This document shows positions 45,240 to 57,952 of a stretch of DNA of 64,000 nt, in pieces. Position 1 is the stretch's first letter. Every line of letters begins with the position of its first letter. The notes beneath the pieces were generated by a model, which searched no databases, had not been told where the DNA came from, and saw nothing but the letters and a program-made list of their open reading frames with translations. This stretch comes from Buxus sempervirens (taxonomy: Eukaryota > Streptophyta > Magnoliopsida > Buxales > Buxaceae): NCBI GenBank assembly GCA_947561395.2, contig OX387192.1, forward strand, positions 3,968,001 to 4,032,000. Direction: 5' to 3'. The position numbers were made by a program, and so were the translations under genes.

Positions 45240-45741
45240 GGAATAATTACACTTAGACGCCTAAGGTTTGTCACTTACGCACATAAACCCCTTGACATTT
45301 AAAAAATAGTAATAAACTCCTTTGACATTTGCACAAATGGTCACAAAGGCCCTTTCTAAAGATTTTATATCCAAAAAAACTTTTATGTTTTAATAAAATA
45401 CCTTGCGTTATATGCTAAATTACAAAATTATTATTATTTGTAAATTTATAAAGAAACTTTTGGAAAATGCTCACTAGTGAAAGTTAGAATTTTGTTTTTA
45501 TTAAGATTTATTTAGTTATATTCACTCTTTAAATTTAGTTTGATATTTTTGGGATTACATTGGCTTTTAAATAAATTTAATATCAAGGGTTAGTTTAGTC
45601 TTTTAAATATTCTTGACCTACCAAAAGGAGGCTTTGTGACCATTTGTGCAAATATCAAATGAGGCTATTGCTATTTTCCAAATTTCAAGGGGTCTATGTG
45701 CATAAGTGACAGACCTCAGGGGGCCTAAGTGTAATTATTCC
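45240..45741. mobile_element. Mutator-like MITE with long terminal inverted repeats and 9-bp flanking duplication
   Basis: Left end GGAATAATTACACTTAGACG and the reverse complement of the right end match over roughly 125 bp. Flanking 9-mers TTTTTTCAA (45231-45239) and ATTTTTCAA (45742-45750) agree at 8 of 9 positions, the size expected for Mutator-like elements. No coding capacity. A truncated relative lies at about 41355-41604. Confidence 0.8.
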
Positions 45742-45750
45742 ATTTTTCAA

Positions 45751-46220
45751 TAGCGTTCTAAAATAGACCTTATGGAGAGTTTTTTTCCCCCCTTGACCCA
45801 AAATATGAACCATAGGATTAAGCGAGAATATAAACAGAGAAATCGTTCAAGAAAGATCCGAGGCAAGATATAAGTGTATTGCTTGTTTTAACATAAGCTC
45901 GTTCACATTAGATGGTTTGAAGCCAAGAGAAGATAGAGCCTTGAAAGAGAACAGAAATAGAGAAATCGCTGAACAGCACCCATCTATCTGCACAAGCTAT
46001 TCCGCCAGCACCAGCGTTTAATACGGTAACATGAAACAAATTTAAGTCAATGTTCACAAATTTCAAAATGAAAGAGACTCAAGCCTACTATATGAAACAA
46101 AATTTCGAGGATACAGTCCACAGCCCGGACACGTTTGCATCAACAAAACCTGAGATATATGCGCACATGCATGTTATAGCTATAATACAGGGAGCATGAG
46201 CAGAGACTGAAAGGTTGTGT
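45751..46220. other. FAS1 3' flank
   Basis: Presumed 3' UTR and downstream sequence of FAS1; no clear polyadenylation site chosen. Confidence 0.5.
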
Positions 46221-46348
46221 TCATTCATGCTTGGTGTCTGGTTTCTGGCAAGGCTGGGGTGAAGTTTCACCAATAGATCTGCTGGAAGGAGGCAGACATC
46301 TTTTTGAGAAAAATGAGGCAATCCCTTTAGTCCTTCCAGTGCCCTTGT
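46221..46348 (-). CDS. FAS1: FAS1 exon 12 and stop
   Basis: DKGTGRTKGIASFFSKRCLP, ending PDTKHE-TGA. The IASFFSKR segment resembles a weak PCNA-interaction motif, without the usual Gln. Confidence 0.93.
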
Positions 46349-49263
46349 CTGAAAATGAGGGAAAAGAATAAATCTTTAAATGAAACACTTGAGACCTGCA
46401 GATTGTAGTATTAGAATGGGGACTCACCTGGAGAGATCGATAAGCCAAGCTTGTACAAAATATCTTTCTTAACCTGCATTTCAAGATATCTATTTACTAA
46501 CAAAATATATTAAAACCATTCCAAGTGGTTGTTCATCATGACAACATTCAAGAATTCTCACAAACTCTAGATAATAGCATCAGATCATGAATCAGCACCA
46601 ATGCTAGTTTTTGATGAAAGAAAGTGAAAATGGAGAAATATTGAAATGTTAGCCTCACTGACCTGCCAGCGATTATCAACAAATTCTGATACTTCACGAA
46701 CTTTGGTTTTTAGTTGGGACTTTGAGATTGTGGGAAACTTCCGTTGCAAAGACTCTACCACCTTACTCATCCCATATGGGCATGAACGAATGGTATTAAC
46801 CTAGAAAGATTCAATTCAGGAATTTTAATCACTAACAATTCCCAAGAGACTATGGGGCTGAGGAGCTGAAGAATTCAATTCATTTGCTTACAAATTGAGG
46901 CAAGTCTGAGTCAAGTATAACTGGAACAGCTGCTGCTTGTGTGGTATTGCCCTTTATATGTGATTCAGAGACCTCTAGATCCTCATCTGCCAGGTTATTA
47001 TGCACCGTTATCTCTATAGGTGGTCCCACAGGGAAAGCCTGTATACTCAAAGCTTTCAAACACATTGATACAAGCTTATCCATGCCGCTGAGATCTTCAG
47101 CCATCAATAATACAGATTTCTCATGGATTAGGTTTGATATAACCAAAGGCTGGTTCTTTCGAAGAGCATGCTCAGTTGCATTGAGGAGATACTTCTGCTG
47201 TCGAAACAATATTTGAAGTTCCTCAGTTTCTAGATCCTGCATACAACTGGGTGAACTGGCATCGTCTACTAAGGGTTCAGATTCTGTTCTTTCAACTTGC
47301 ACTCCCTGAAAATCAAAAATAAAACAAGCTTCAAAGTGTATTCATCATAAGTAATATTATGAGAAAAATTATAGAATGACAATCATTATCAACAGCCCTG
47401 ACAGATAGGAATTGCTATTAGCTTGCTTACATGTCTAAATGATGAAGGAAAAAAGGGGCCAAAACTTATCCAGAATCAATCTTCTTTTCAAATAATCAAA
47501 ACTTATCCAGAATCAATCTTCCTTTCAAACAATGTTTTGAAAGAACTAGGGAAGGTAAAACAACCAAGACACGACAATTTTCAACCAGAAGCTTTAATCT
47601 GAATAGCTAAAACTAGTAGCACTAATCTTGGATCGCAGAATTTTGTGAAAAAATCACCTAAACTCAACTCTAATTAAGACTAAGCTTGTCCTACAGAAGT
47701 TCAAAAGTGAGTAGCTTTTGTTCAGTGCATAAAAATAATTAACTGCAACAGAACACGGGAGTGAGACTAACATGCACGGCATAAGCATAATCACAACAGA
47801 ACTAAAGTAATACCTCATTCTCTGAGAGATATCCATCAGGAACAAGAAAACCGTCCTCACTTCCATCTTCATCATCAGTTCTTAGATTTCCTTCCTCTAA
47901 CATCTCCTCTTCGTGATCTTTTTCAGTATCAGAGAGGCTTTCACCAGGATCCTCCTGCACAAGAAGAACATCAGATTATAAATTCTTGGTTACTACATCT
48001 ATTTGTTTAGATAACAAGACTCGTCAGATACCTCTTCCCATTCTTCATCACTATCAATATCATAGTCCAAATCCTGGTCCTTCTTAAAAGGGCAGCGGCC
48101 TCTGACCACATGACTATGAGAAAAGGGATAAAGTACCAAGTTAAGAAGATATATTTGAAACAAAAATACAGTGAAAATTTGGCACATCAAGCAATAAGGC
48201 CATCCGACAGCAAAGCACATGAAATGAGATTGGGAAAACCAACCAACCAACCAATATGAACCCAATAGATTCTCAACATTAAGCAATTCTTAAATCATAG
48301 CCAGTTAATTTATGACAAAATTTTGGACCACATAGATGAATAGTGAACAATACAGGATCATTCAATAGGATCCAAAAAATAATAGAATTTGCTCATATTT
48401 CTATCTATTTACTCGGGAGACTAAATTTACCTTTTCTTGGGCCAAATGCCATAGAATGCTGGTCTGTAGCTCTTATCAAACTGTAACAGCTGGTTAGGCC
48501 TATTGCATTTCTGCGCATTGCTTTGAGATATGTCTGCATCATTATTGCATGATCTATCATCAGGGGCAGTTTCTTCCCATCCATCAGCAAGCTTCTCTAA
48601 ATTCAACTCATCAGCACGAATTAATCCTTTATTTGAAGTCAGCCTAAGTTCCTTGACCAATTTAACCTTAGGCTTATGTCGCATGCCCCAATGCTGGGAT
48701 TTATTAGTACGAATATAATGGCCCAACTGATGCCAAGAATTTAAGTGAGACCTATAAAGCATAACAAATCAAATTTCAAAAACCTGAGTGTATAGTAGAC
48801 ATAAAGAGTGAATAAAAAGCTGGGGGATATCCACTGGAACTTACTTGCGAAGGTCACTTAGGTTAATCTCATCTTTCATAGAAAGCCCACAGTCTATAGA
48901 TAAAGTAACAGCACTATGCATCTCTTCATATCTATCCTTGGATGGTTCAGAAGCCATTTCTTTTGATGAGGACTCCTGATGCTGGCTAGCTGAATCATTC
49001 CTGTTACATTTAAGAAAGCGTTCCATAATTGTAGCTTGCTTTTGTACAGCGAGTTGCTTTTTCTTTTCAGCTTCTTCCTTCTCCCGGCGCCGCTGCTCCT
49101 TCTCAGCTTCCTCTTGCTGTCTTCTCAGTTGTTTCTTAGTTTCTGCTTCTTCTTTCTCACGCTTTCTTTCCTCCTTCTCTGCCTCATCTAGTAACCGTTT
49201 TAGCTCCTTTTCCTATCATTAAATAGAACTACTTCAGTCAAAATTTGAGAGGGGGAGGAGGAG

Positions 49264-49313
<50 letters not shown>

Positions 49314-52300
49314 GATCAGTTTTTAAGTGAGATCAAGCAGGTATGGAAGTCAATGGAAATAAAGATGCTGCATCTGGGCCACAAACATGGCCCAAAAAAG
49401 ATAGCACAGCCTTGTGTGGATTTCTTGTCAAAGTTGACAACTCCAAAGATATAAGTCAATCGTATCCTTTCTAAAAGGTCATTACCAGATAGATCAGATA
49501 ATTGTGGTTATGATTCTTGGTCAATAATTTATATTAACAGATAAACATATCTCTAATTCCAAATCCACAATAGCACAATTTTCGACATACCAGATACGAA
49601 TTTAAGTCCCCTTGTAGGCATACTCAGACCAAGGGTTCACAACTTTACAGTCAAATAATAAAAGTATCATCTTTTAATCCCTTGATTCACAAACCATACA
49701 TTCCTGCATGCAAGATTTGCCAAATCTTTACTAGCATGCAATGTTTAGACTGCACCAGAGGGTCCAAAATCTCAAGTATAGCTTAGATTTCTTTGATACT
49801 TAGATACATCTAAATGCAAAAACAAATAGCACTTCAGAAGGTAAAAATATTCAAATAATGTAACTGTAATCATCATCAGACAGAGCTCAAAGAATTGCAA
49901 AATTTTACTTACACTCTGAAATTTTTCCTTCAGAAGTTCACGGTCCATTCTTTTTTTCTCTTTCTCAACTTCTCTTTTATTTCTCTCCAGTTCCCTAATT
50001 AATTCTCTCTCTTTCAATTTTACTTCCTTCTCAGCACTACAATAGTGAAAAAGAAAATGTTTAGATTTAATTCATTAAAGCAGCACATAAAACAAAAAAC
50101 AAAAAAAAAAACACTGTACCACATACATGTCAGCGGCATTCTTCTGCATCATGCTCTCCACTAGTAAACGAATTTCAGCCTCATTTAACACCTTAGTGAG
50201 CTTTTCCGAAGCTTTCATTACATCAATTCTGTAACTTGGATGGCTCTCCACCCTCTGTAAGATAGTAATCAATCCTGCAACAAGCCACAATGTTAGTTCA
50301 CTGTAAATCAAAACAAAATGATATTCTCAAAATAATAGATGAATCAAGTAGGACAACTCATTGTCCCGTGCAGTAAAAGTGAGGAAAATGCCACATAGTT
50401 AATGAATGTTTGGTACATACATACAAAGATTAAACCCCATAGGCATGTTCAGTACATACATGCAAAGAAATGGATGAACCTCACTGTCTGTCCGATTGGC
50501 ATGTAGTCCTCTTTAGACAGCAAAATATTTCTTACAAAAGTAAAAAAAAAATACAAAATTTGGTATTGGTTTCAGCTTGGTATACATAACATTGTAGGTC
50601 CCAGGAATTTGCATGTGCAGGTGTTTTAGCACGTCTATGAAGATTAAACCCAATAGACTATCATTCAAAAAAAAAACTCTAGTACATACACATGACTATA
50701 AATGCAAGTGAAATAGTATCACAAACCCATGCAAAATATTAGGAGAGAGGAAGACTGGGAGAGTGCATTTGTGTTTGTGCATGCATTTGTGTGTGTGTGT
50801 GTGTGGGCCAGTATGAGAATGCTCATTGCATGCATAAAACCATCAAAATAGATTTCAAGTGTGCTGTCAGAAACATTTCTGAATTTCTAATCTCCCAATA
50901 ATAAAATAACTGGTAAGAGTAACAAGAGTTGACTGTTTCAAGCATTAATGTACCATAAAATCTTACTCAGATGATAAATGGTATAGTGAGACAATGGGAT
51001 ATTTTGTATGACAGACTTCATTCACTTTCTGCCGGCATTAACCTTATTCAAAACTAAAACAAAATACATCACACCAGTTAATGGTTGGGTGCCAATTGAT
51101 TTTCTCTAAATACATCTTAATGATTGGATATTTAGCACGCAAATAATATGGAAGCATGGTATCTCATTATCAGGTCCCTAATCCAATCACATTCCCCCCG
51201 TACGTTACATAGTTTTGGGTGCAGATGTCTATTTAGGTGTCAAACTCTTTTAATCCCCATATCACAGGAGATGTGGAGTTGATCCATATACTACATATTT
51301 TGAACTTATTAAAATTAAAGTAACAAAGTATGATATTACCTAGATACAAAGTCAGTTTTTACACATTTAAAACCCACTAATTATGTAATTAAGATATAGA
51401 AAATAGGAGGCATCTAATTTGAATAAAAGAAATAGCTGTTAAAAAAATTGGAGAAGCCTATGAAAGATTCAATATGGATTCTATGCTCATACTCACGTCC
51501 TAACATGTAAACAAAATGCTTTAAAGTGAGTAAAATGAAAGGAATCCGACCTGATTCCTATAGATCGCTAGGAGCAAAAGAACGAAGAAGAATCAAACAA
51601 GAGAACACACAGATTTTACGTGGTTCACCCCAGAATAGGGCTACGTCCACAGCCGCCACTTTCCACTATGACACGAACAAAGATTACAGTGATCAACTAC
51701 AAGAATAGGGATATAACCCTAATACAATGTGAGATACCCAAAATACCCTTTGCTAAATTTTCCCAAACATTTCCCTCTCAAAAGGCATTAATGTTTCCCA
51801 AATTTTCCCTTGTCATGATATTTTCGTATATAATTTATTACTAGATTTATTGTGAAGTAAAGTTTCCTTTCCTATAAAATTGTCCTGTGAGATTTCTGAA
51901 GAAAATCAAAATTCAAATCCTGGATAACCTAACCTCCAAACACCACCATAAAGAATATAACCTCCTACTACTCTACTTGCAACAATTCCACATGTGTAAA
52001 GTTTATGGTATATTCAAAGCCCTAACATCACATGCAAATGTGAATAGGGGAGAAATTTGGAACGTCTAATGGGCCCATGTGGAAACACAGCTAGAAAAAG
52101 TTGATTTTTTTTCTTATAAAAAAAAAAAGTAAACATTTGAAATTTTGGATATTTTTCAAATTTTTATGCAAAAAGGTAAAAAATAAATAAATTTAGTACC
52201 TGGTTTTCCGCAATAGAACAAATGTCTTTAGGCTGAAATTGAACTTATGATGTGGGGCCAAGTTTTGGCATGTATAGACAAGATGGGTTTGCCAGAAAAA

Positions 52301-55300
52301 CTTCTAAGTATAAAATTAGTGACCCATAAAAAAAACTATAACCTAGTGTAAGTCAAAGAGAACTAGCAACAGATGTAAAATTTTAGCAGTTGTTATTAGA
52401 TGCAACCGAGGTTTACACGCTAGCAATCTAAGTATTTTTTTACCATAACGCTAAGTAACAGCCCCTAAAATTAACAATGCATCAAATTTCTAGCTCTTGC
52501 AAATCTCACAAGTAAACCCATCTCATATAGGTTTATTATTGAATGGATATAAAATTTTATTTTAGGAACCACATGAAAATGAACTCCACTAGTGTTTGCT
52601 CTTCTTGCTATATTTTCTATCCATTGCCAATCCCCAGCTCAGATAAAGGTGGAGGGTTGCATCAAGTTAGCAGCTGGTGTAAAATTTTTTGTTAAATTTA
52701 AATATGGCATGACTCTTGAATTACAATCCTATACACATGCTATGGTGTCCTTTGGAAACGACAGTGCCTGGTTGTAGTGAAAAATGAACAAGGGTTGACA
52801 AGGGCATCCTTTGTAAATGACACACCACAAAATCACCCGGTTGTAGTAAGAAGTGAGCAAGGGTTCTTGCGTTAGGTTGGATGAACGTGAATAAAGAAGC
52901 TAATCCAAGAAATTAGAGTTTGCTTAAGTACTTGGAATATAGGAACATTAACAGGTAAGAAACTAGTGTCAGTAGATACTATAAAGAGAAGACAGATAAA
53001 TGTAATGAGTTTACAAGAAGCTAAAATAGAAAGGGGATAAGGTTGAGAAGGTTAATGGGTATAAATTTTGGTACGCAAGAAAAAGTAATAATAGAAATAG
53101 GATAAGAATAATGGTAGATAAAAATATGAAAAATAATGTTGTCAGTGTTAGGAGAATTAACAATATAATAATGCTAATTTAGTTATAAGCCAACAAATTT
53201 CAAACATTATTAGTGCCTATAAAACACAAGTAGGTTTAGATGGAAGCACAAAAAGCTTTTTGGGAAGAAATGGATAGGTTAATATAAGTCATATAGGATA
53301 TAGAGTGATGGTTATAATAGAATTCATGGAGGAAGGGGCTTTGGTCCAAGGAGAGAGATGGCAGGCCTATGAACTTTCTTTAACAAATACCTTTTTTGAA
53401 AATTTGGTGACTTTTAAGAGTGGATGAAATTGGAGCCAAATTGACCCTTTTCTTCTTAGAAAGAATGAACTAAAGATTGTAAACTAATTCTACACGAGAG
53501 TTTAACTTCATAAGATAGGTTAATGACGATGGATATTGGTCTTAAGAAGTGAGAGAAAGATAAATACACTAAAATGAACCCAAAAATAAAATAGTAAAAA
53601 GGTTGAAAGGAGAGAAATTAGTAATTTTTTGGGAATAAGTTAATAAATGAGGCATGTTTGGACCTTATGGGGGGATCTGACTAGAATGTAAAATTAAATG
53701 GCCAATAGTATCACAAGACTAGAGAAAAAAGGTCTTGGGAGAATCACGAGGTAGCATTCCTTCTCATAGAGAAACTTTGTGGTGGCGTGATGTTGTCCAA
53801 GAAGCTGTTAAAGAGAAAAGATTTTATTTTAAAACATGGCAAAAAAGTAATATAAAAAAAAGCCATAGAAAGAGAAACCAAGAAGAAAATTAGTGAACTA
53901 GAGAACATGCTTACAGCAACTTTTACGATAAGTTAGGCACTGAAGAAATGGAAAACTTTATTTATAAACTAGCAAGATTTAGAAAGGAGAAAACGAAAGA
54001 CTTACAACAAGTTAGATGTATTAAAAGTGAAAAATTATGAGTTTTAGTAAAAGAAGAGGAGGTTGAAGAAAGATAGGAAAAACATTTTAAGAAATTATTA
54101 AATAGTAAGGGTACACAAAGTTCTAGATTATATGTGGATAATAGCATTAATGGAACTAAAAAACGAATTTATATTCGTAGGTTTGGAGCTATAGAAGTTA
54201 AAGGCTGTCTAATCAAGATGAAAATAGGAAAAGTCTCAGGTCCAAATGGTATCTCAATATACGTGTGGAAGTGCATGGGAGATATTGGCTTATCTTGGTT
54301 GATTAAACTATTTAATAAAAATTTTAATATTGGGAAAATGCCAAATTCTTGGAAGTGTAGTACAATAAGGGAGATGCACTAGAGTGTGCAAATTACCATG
54401 AAATTAAACTTGGGTCATTATGAAATTGTGAATAATAGTGTTTGAACATAGATTAAAACTAATACTTTGATAGAAAACCAATTTGGATGTACGCCTCAAA
54501 GGTTCATTACAGAAGCTATATTTCTACTTAGATAATTACTAAAAAAAAGTCTAATTTAAAGAAAAGAAAGATCTTTATATGGTTTTTTATTGATTTGGAA
54601 AAAACATATAATAGGGTTACAAGAGAATTAATTTGGCAGACTTCGTATGAAAAAAGTGTACCAACGAAATATATTGATGTAATTAAGGATATGTACGAAG
54701 GAGCCTTAACTGACGTAACAACTATTGGAGGTGAGACAACTGGGTTTTTGGTTAAGATAGGTTTGCACCAAGGGCCAATTGTTAGCCCTTATCAATTTGC
54801 TAATCATTTGCTTTAGTTATAGATGTGCTGACGAGCCATTTGCTTTAGTTATAGATGTGCTTTAGCCCTTATCAAGATGAGGTGCCTTGGTGTATGTTAT
54901 TTGCAGATGATGTAGTCCTAATAAGTCACACTAGAGAAGAAATACATGTTCAATTAGAATTCTAGAGAGAAACCTTCGAAGCAAAGGGCTTTAAAATAAG
55001 TCAAACAAACACTAAATATATGAAATTCCCTTTTAACATAAATAACAATATAACTAATGAAACTATTAGAATGATAGTCAGAATATCCCTTTAAGAATAA
55101 ATTCATATACCTTGGATCAATAATAAAAAAAGATGCAGAAATTGATGAACATGTAGCACATAGCATAAGAGTGGGTTCCCTTGAGTGAAGGGTTGCTTCT
55201 ATGGTACTATGCGATAAACGCGTTCCACTTAAATTAGAAGATAAGTTTTACAAGACAAAAATTACACCAACCACATTGTATTGTACGGAATATTGGATGA

Positions 55301-57395
55301 CAAAGAAACAAAATGTTTAAAAGATGAGTATAACCTAGATGAGGATGTTGAGATGAACATGTGACAAAACTAGAAAAGAGGAAGTAATAAAAGAAAAGAC
55401 ATTCGAAAGTGTTTAGACGAAGGATACATTTGGGGAGAGTAGGTTAAGATGGTTTGGACATATAAAGCGAAGACCTAGAGATTCACTTGGAAGGTGTGAG
55501 AGGATGCATATTGAAGGGCCTAAGAGATCAAAAGAAAGATCTAAAAAAATATGGATGGAATTAATAAAATAAGAAATTAAATCAACTGAAGATAGAAGGG
55601 ATAGAGAGACAAGATACGTGCCGCTAACCCTACTTTGGTGGGAATTTGCTCATGTTGATGATCATGATGATTTTGAATCTATTGGGATGCAATGACTACT
55701 GCAATTTGAAGACTATGTGGTTTATTTAGCGCAATAATTGTTTGTTATTAAATATGAGCAGTAGATAATTTGACATGAATCAGTCATACCAAGTGCCTTT
55801 GGTGTGGACCTCACTAGTAGCATCAAGGTGTCAAAATACACTATAAATGCAGAGGGTTTTACTTTATGTGAGCTTGACTCTAATTTTCCTCTCATAAATC
55901 ATGCTCACATGAGTCACATCCACATAAATCTTCAAAAGAATATCAAATTCTTATTCCATCAATGCAATGTAAAATGAACCCAACACCAATGCAGATTTAT
56001 CCATCCCACCATTTACATGGCTAACCTGCACTGATCTAAAGTAAAAAGACAAATTCAGACATTCCTTATGCCTAGGCTTTGAAAAGCAGTTTAGGCTACT
56101 AAGAAACCAACTAGCTTTCCTGCTAAAACCTGCAAGTGGCTTTAACACAACATGGGTTTAAAACCCGTTTCTCAACCTTAAAAACCTTACTGGCATAATT
56201 TATTCACCAAATGAAGCACAATCAGAACAGAAATGGGTATATAACCCATTTTTTTATTCTTAAAAATGATTTCCTAATAACTCATTAACCCAAACAAAGC
56301 AGAACCAGCAGCAAAAGAAGGCACCATTGGATATGGCATGCCATGAATCCATATGCATTCCAGTGCAGACAAACACTAAAGCTATCACCACATTTCTGTC
56401 ATTTTTATCTCTTTGGTACTAACTATGGTTTTAAATTTCATTTTGAGAGAAATTTCAAGCCCCCTGGGTACGTAAATCCCAAGGTAAATTTCACTAGTTC
56501 ATTATAACCATAAAAGGCTATATGAAAGTTTTTGATACGGAGAAATTTCAGAACCCTTCAAGAGGGGAAGGTTTGCTAAACTTATGGGAATCGTAGAATC
56601 ATGTCGATGTATGTTTCCTTTCTCAAATCCCATGTTATCGAGCACAACCATAATATCTTACCATTCATGTGTAAGTAGTCAATTAGAACAACATAAATAA
56701 TTAAAACACAGAAACATTCTGCAAGAGATAAATACTTACCAGAAACAGCACTAATCCTCTCATGAATTTTCCTCCGACAAGTTCGTCGAACATTCAAAAC
56801 CCCTCGCCAGGTTTTCGGCATTAACTTCAAGTCTCTGGTCTATAAAATAATGAAATAAATGAAGAATAAAGTAAAACGCTCTTAAGAAAGTATGAAATCA
56901 AGAAAACCCAGACAAGATCTTTACCTCCCAACACCAAAAGCATGACTCTGTTTCATCCTCCAACACATCAGCATCTGCCTTAGAAACGCCATACATCAAC
57001 CTCTGCCCAATGAAAAGCACTTGACTCCGCACAGACGCAAGAGTCACTCCCTCTTTCCCCTTCAACTTCTCATAAATATCCTCAACCAGCTTCGAAAACG
57101 GAAGATTACTCTCTTCAAGCAAGAACGCAATGAAAGAATTGCTAGAACAACAGTTGTTCATATCAAACTTCAATTTTTGGAGCGAAAGCTCCTTGAAATA
57201 CTGAAAAAGACCCTCGAGCTCTCGGCGTAAGCTATCAATCCAAGCCTCTTTCTCCTCCACGCTCATGTTTTCGACAATTGAAGCCCTCTTTCGTTTCAAC
57301 GACTTCTTCGCTTTCTTGTCATAATCCTCCCCATTTATTTCCGACTGCTTCAATCCCTCAACGGAGAAATCATCGACCATCACCGCGTCCGCCAT
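46221..57395 (-). CDS. FAS1: FAS1, chromatin assembly factor 1 large subunit (complete, 12 exons, 826 aa)
   Basis: Exons: 56925-57395, 56740-56839, 50127-50274, 49913-50036, 48845-49212, 48431-48751, 48032-48113, 47814-47954, 46892-47305, 46663-46800, 46428-46473 and 46221-46348. The joined frame is 2,481 nt with GT/AG junctions and one terminal TGA. Landmarks: DADVLEDETESCFWCWE (140-157), TWRGVLNVRRTCRRKIHER, a K/E/R-rich helix with coiled-coil character (about 242-335), LNSWHQLGHY and HWGMRHKPK, LLQFDKSYRPAFYGIWPKK (about 492-510), an acidic stretch from DYDIDSDEEWEE (about 526-585), KSQLKTKVREVSEFVDNRWQ, and IASFFSKRCLPPSS near the end. These match Arabidopsis FAS1 (815 aa) in order. Known role: with FAS2 and MSI1 it deposits H3-H4 on newly replicated DNA via PCNA. 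E2F-like sites upstream fit S-phase control. Intron 2 carries an antisense RTE LINE. Confidence 0.96.
46428..46473 (-). CDS. FAS1: FAS1 exon 11
   Basis: VKKDILYKLGLSISP, matching VKKEVLDKIGVLPSP. 46 nt; acceptor ATGCAG, donor GTGAGT. Confidence 0.93.
46663..46800 (-). CDS. FAS1: FAS1 exon 10
   Basis: VNTIRSCPYGMSKVVESLQR then KFPTISKSQLKTKVREVSEF and VDNRWQ, the winged-helix-like C-terminal segment. Confidence 0.96.
46892..47305 (-). CDS. FAS1: FAS1 exon 9
   Basis: GVQVERTESEPL, FRQQKYLLNATEHALRKNQP, LVISNLIHEKSVLLMAEDLS and ILDSDLPQF; matches the QQQKHL-N-TDHALKKTQPLII stretch of Arabidopsis. Confidence 0.95.
47306..47813. other. FAS1 intron 8, nothing recognised
   Basis: A short near-tandem of AAAACTTATCCAGAATCAATC occurs at about 47460-47520. 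No other signal. Confidence 0.5.
47814..47954 (-). CDS. FAS1: FAS1 exon 8 (acidic)
   Basis: EDPGESLSDTEKDHEEEMLE, then DDEDGSEDGFLVPDGYLSEN. The FMVPDGYLSE-type motif is diagnostic of FAS1. Confidence 0.96.
48032..48113 (-). CDS. FAS1: FAS1 exon 7 (acidic)
   Basis: VVRGRCPFKKDQDLDYDIDS then DEEWEE, matching KDPELDYEVDSDEEWEEE. This begins the acidic region thought to contact histones. Confidence 0.96.
48431..48751 (-). CDS. FAS1: FAS1 exon 6
   Basis: LNSWHQLGHYIRTNKSQHWG, MRHKPKVKLVKELRLTSNKG and LLQFDKSYRPAFYGIWPKK, the best conserved block of plant FAS1. Donor GTAAAT. Confidence 0.96.
48845..49212 (-). CDS. FAS1: FAS1 exon 5
   Basis: Rest of the K/E/R helix (EKELKRLLDEAEKEERKREK and REKEEAEKKKQLAVQKQ), then ATIMERFLK, matching ASIMERFLK in Arabidopsis. 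Acceptor GATAG, donor GTAAGT. Confidence 0.95.
49249..49311. repeat. (GA)n microsatellite in FAS1 intron 4
   Basis: GGA-rich start then about 20 GA units, close to the acceptor of exon 5 (coding strand reads (CT)n, adding to the pyrimidine tract). Confidence 0.95.
49913..50036 (-). CDS. FAS1: FAS1 exon 4 (start of K/E/R-rich helix)
   Basis: AEKEVKLKERELIRELERNK then REVEKEKKRMDRELLKEKFQ. Acceptor TTGTAG, donor GTAAGT. Confidence 0.93.
50127..50274 (-). CDS. FAS1: FAS1 exon 3
   Basis: LITILQRVESHPSYRIDVMK, then ASEKLTKVLNEAEIRLLVES and MMQKNAAD, matching KLGKILSEVDIRSFMDNMMQKN. Acceptor TTGCAG, donor GTATGT. Confidence 0.94.
50275..52839. other. FAS1 intron 2, left part
   Basis: Mostly AT-rich. 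51570-51740 contains ATTTTACGTGGTTCACCCC and GGGCTACGTCCAC, a sequence pair often seen in plant copia LTRs; ends not resolved. A (GT)n tract lies near 50787. Confidence 0.45.
52840..55690 (+). mobile_element. RTE-type LINE in FAS1 intron 2 (antisense to FAS1), decayed
   Basis: The plus strand encodes, with many stops and shifts, CLSTWNIGTLTGKKLVSVDT and VMSLQEAKIE (endonuclease start, near 52920-53025), VSGPNGIS (54235), FFIDLEKTYNRVTRELIW (motif A, near 54585), GLHQGPIVSP (near 54760), VPWCMLFADDVVLI (54885-54925; catalytic FADD kept), and GRLRWFGHIKRRPRDSLGRC (near 55435). This is the order of plant RTE-clade LINEs, distinct from the L1-type LINEs in intron 5. It ends near TTGATGATCATGATGAT (about 55655), a typical RTE tail. 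A 31-bp unit is repeated at 54807-54862. Confidence 0.8.
55691..56739. other. FAS1 intron 2, right part, nothing recognised
   Basis: AT-rich, no coding or repeat signal. Confidence 0.5.
56740..56839 (-). CDS. FAS1: FAS1 exon 2
   Basis: TRDLKLMPKTWRGVLNVRRT then CRRKIHERISAVS, matching GVLKLRRTCRKKIHERITAVS of Arabidopsis. Donor GTAAGT, phase 1; opens the 6.5 kb intron 2. Confidence 0.95.
56925..57395 (-). CDS. FAS1: FAS1 exon 1 (residues 1-157)
   Basis: ATG at 57395. It has a basic stretch (KKAKKSLKRKR), EEKEAWIDSLRRELEGLF, NLPFSKLVEDIYEKLK and DADVLEDETESCFWCWE. Donor GTAAAG, phase 0. Confidence 0.96.
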
Positions 57396-57952
57396 TGAAG
57401 CCAGTGGAAATCAAAGAAGAATGGCCACCAACAAAAACAAGAAAAGCTAAAAAGGAGATTAAAACATAAATGCCTTCATTTCAAATTATCTCAGCATCTC
57501 AGATCCGCCAACAAAGAACCAAAGTTCTCCACTAGATTGATCGAAAACATGCAATGAGCAGGAAGGGAAACAGGATCCGGACAAAAACGATCGAAAAACC
57601 TTAGAATCCAGGGTTTTCGTGTCAAATTATGCTCGAATCCCACCAAGTATCACCATCCTCTCATTTTCTGCGATTCTGGAACATTTGTACCATAAAAAAA
57701 TCTCAGGAAAAGCTGATACGACGCTTCATTTTAGATTCACCCACCATTTCGTCAGACACATTACAGAAAATTCGTTTAAAATTCCAACCTCACGCCGTTT
57801 CGCTCGAGTTGGAGAAAGCTAAGAGAATGGATCTTTGAAAAACTATGGAGTAAAAGTTCGAGTATTTTCTCAGTTCATCTGACGGCTAGTAACGCTCGAT
57901 AGAGATTACCGAAACGTAGAGGCGTTCGATGTAGAATGGGACGAAACGAAAT
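57396..57952. other. FAS1 5' leader and proximal promoter
   Basis: No gene. Presumably holds the 5' UTR and transcription start of FAS1; no clear TATA box seen. Confidence 0.5.
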
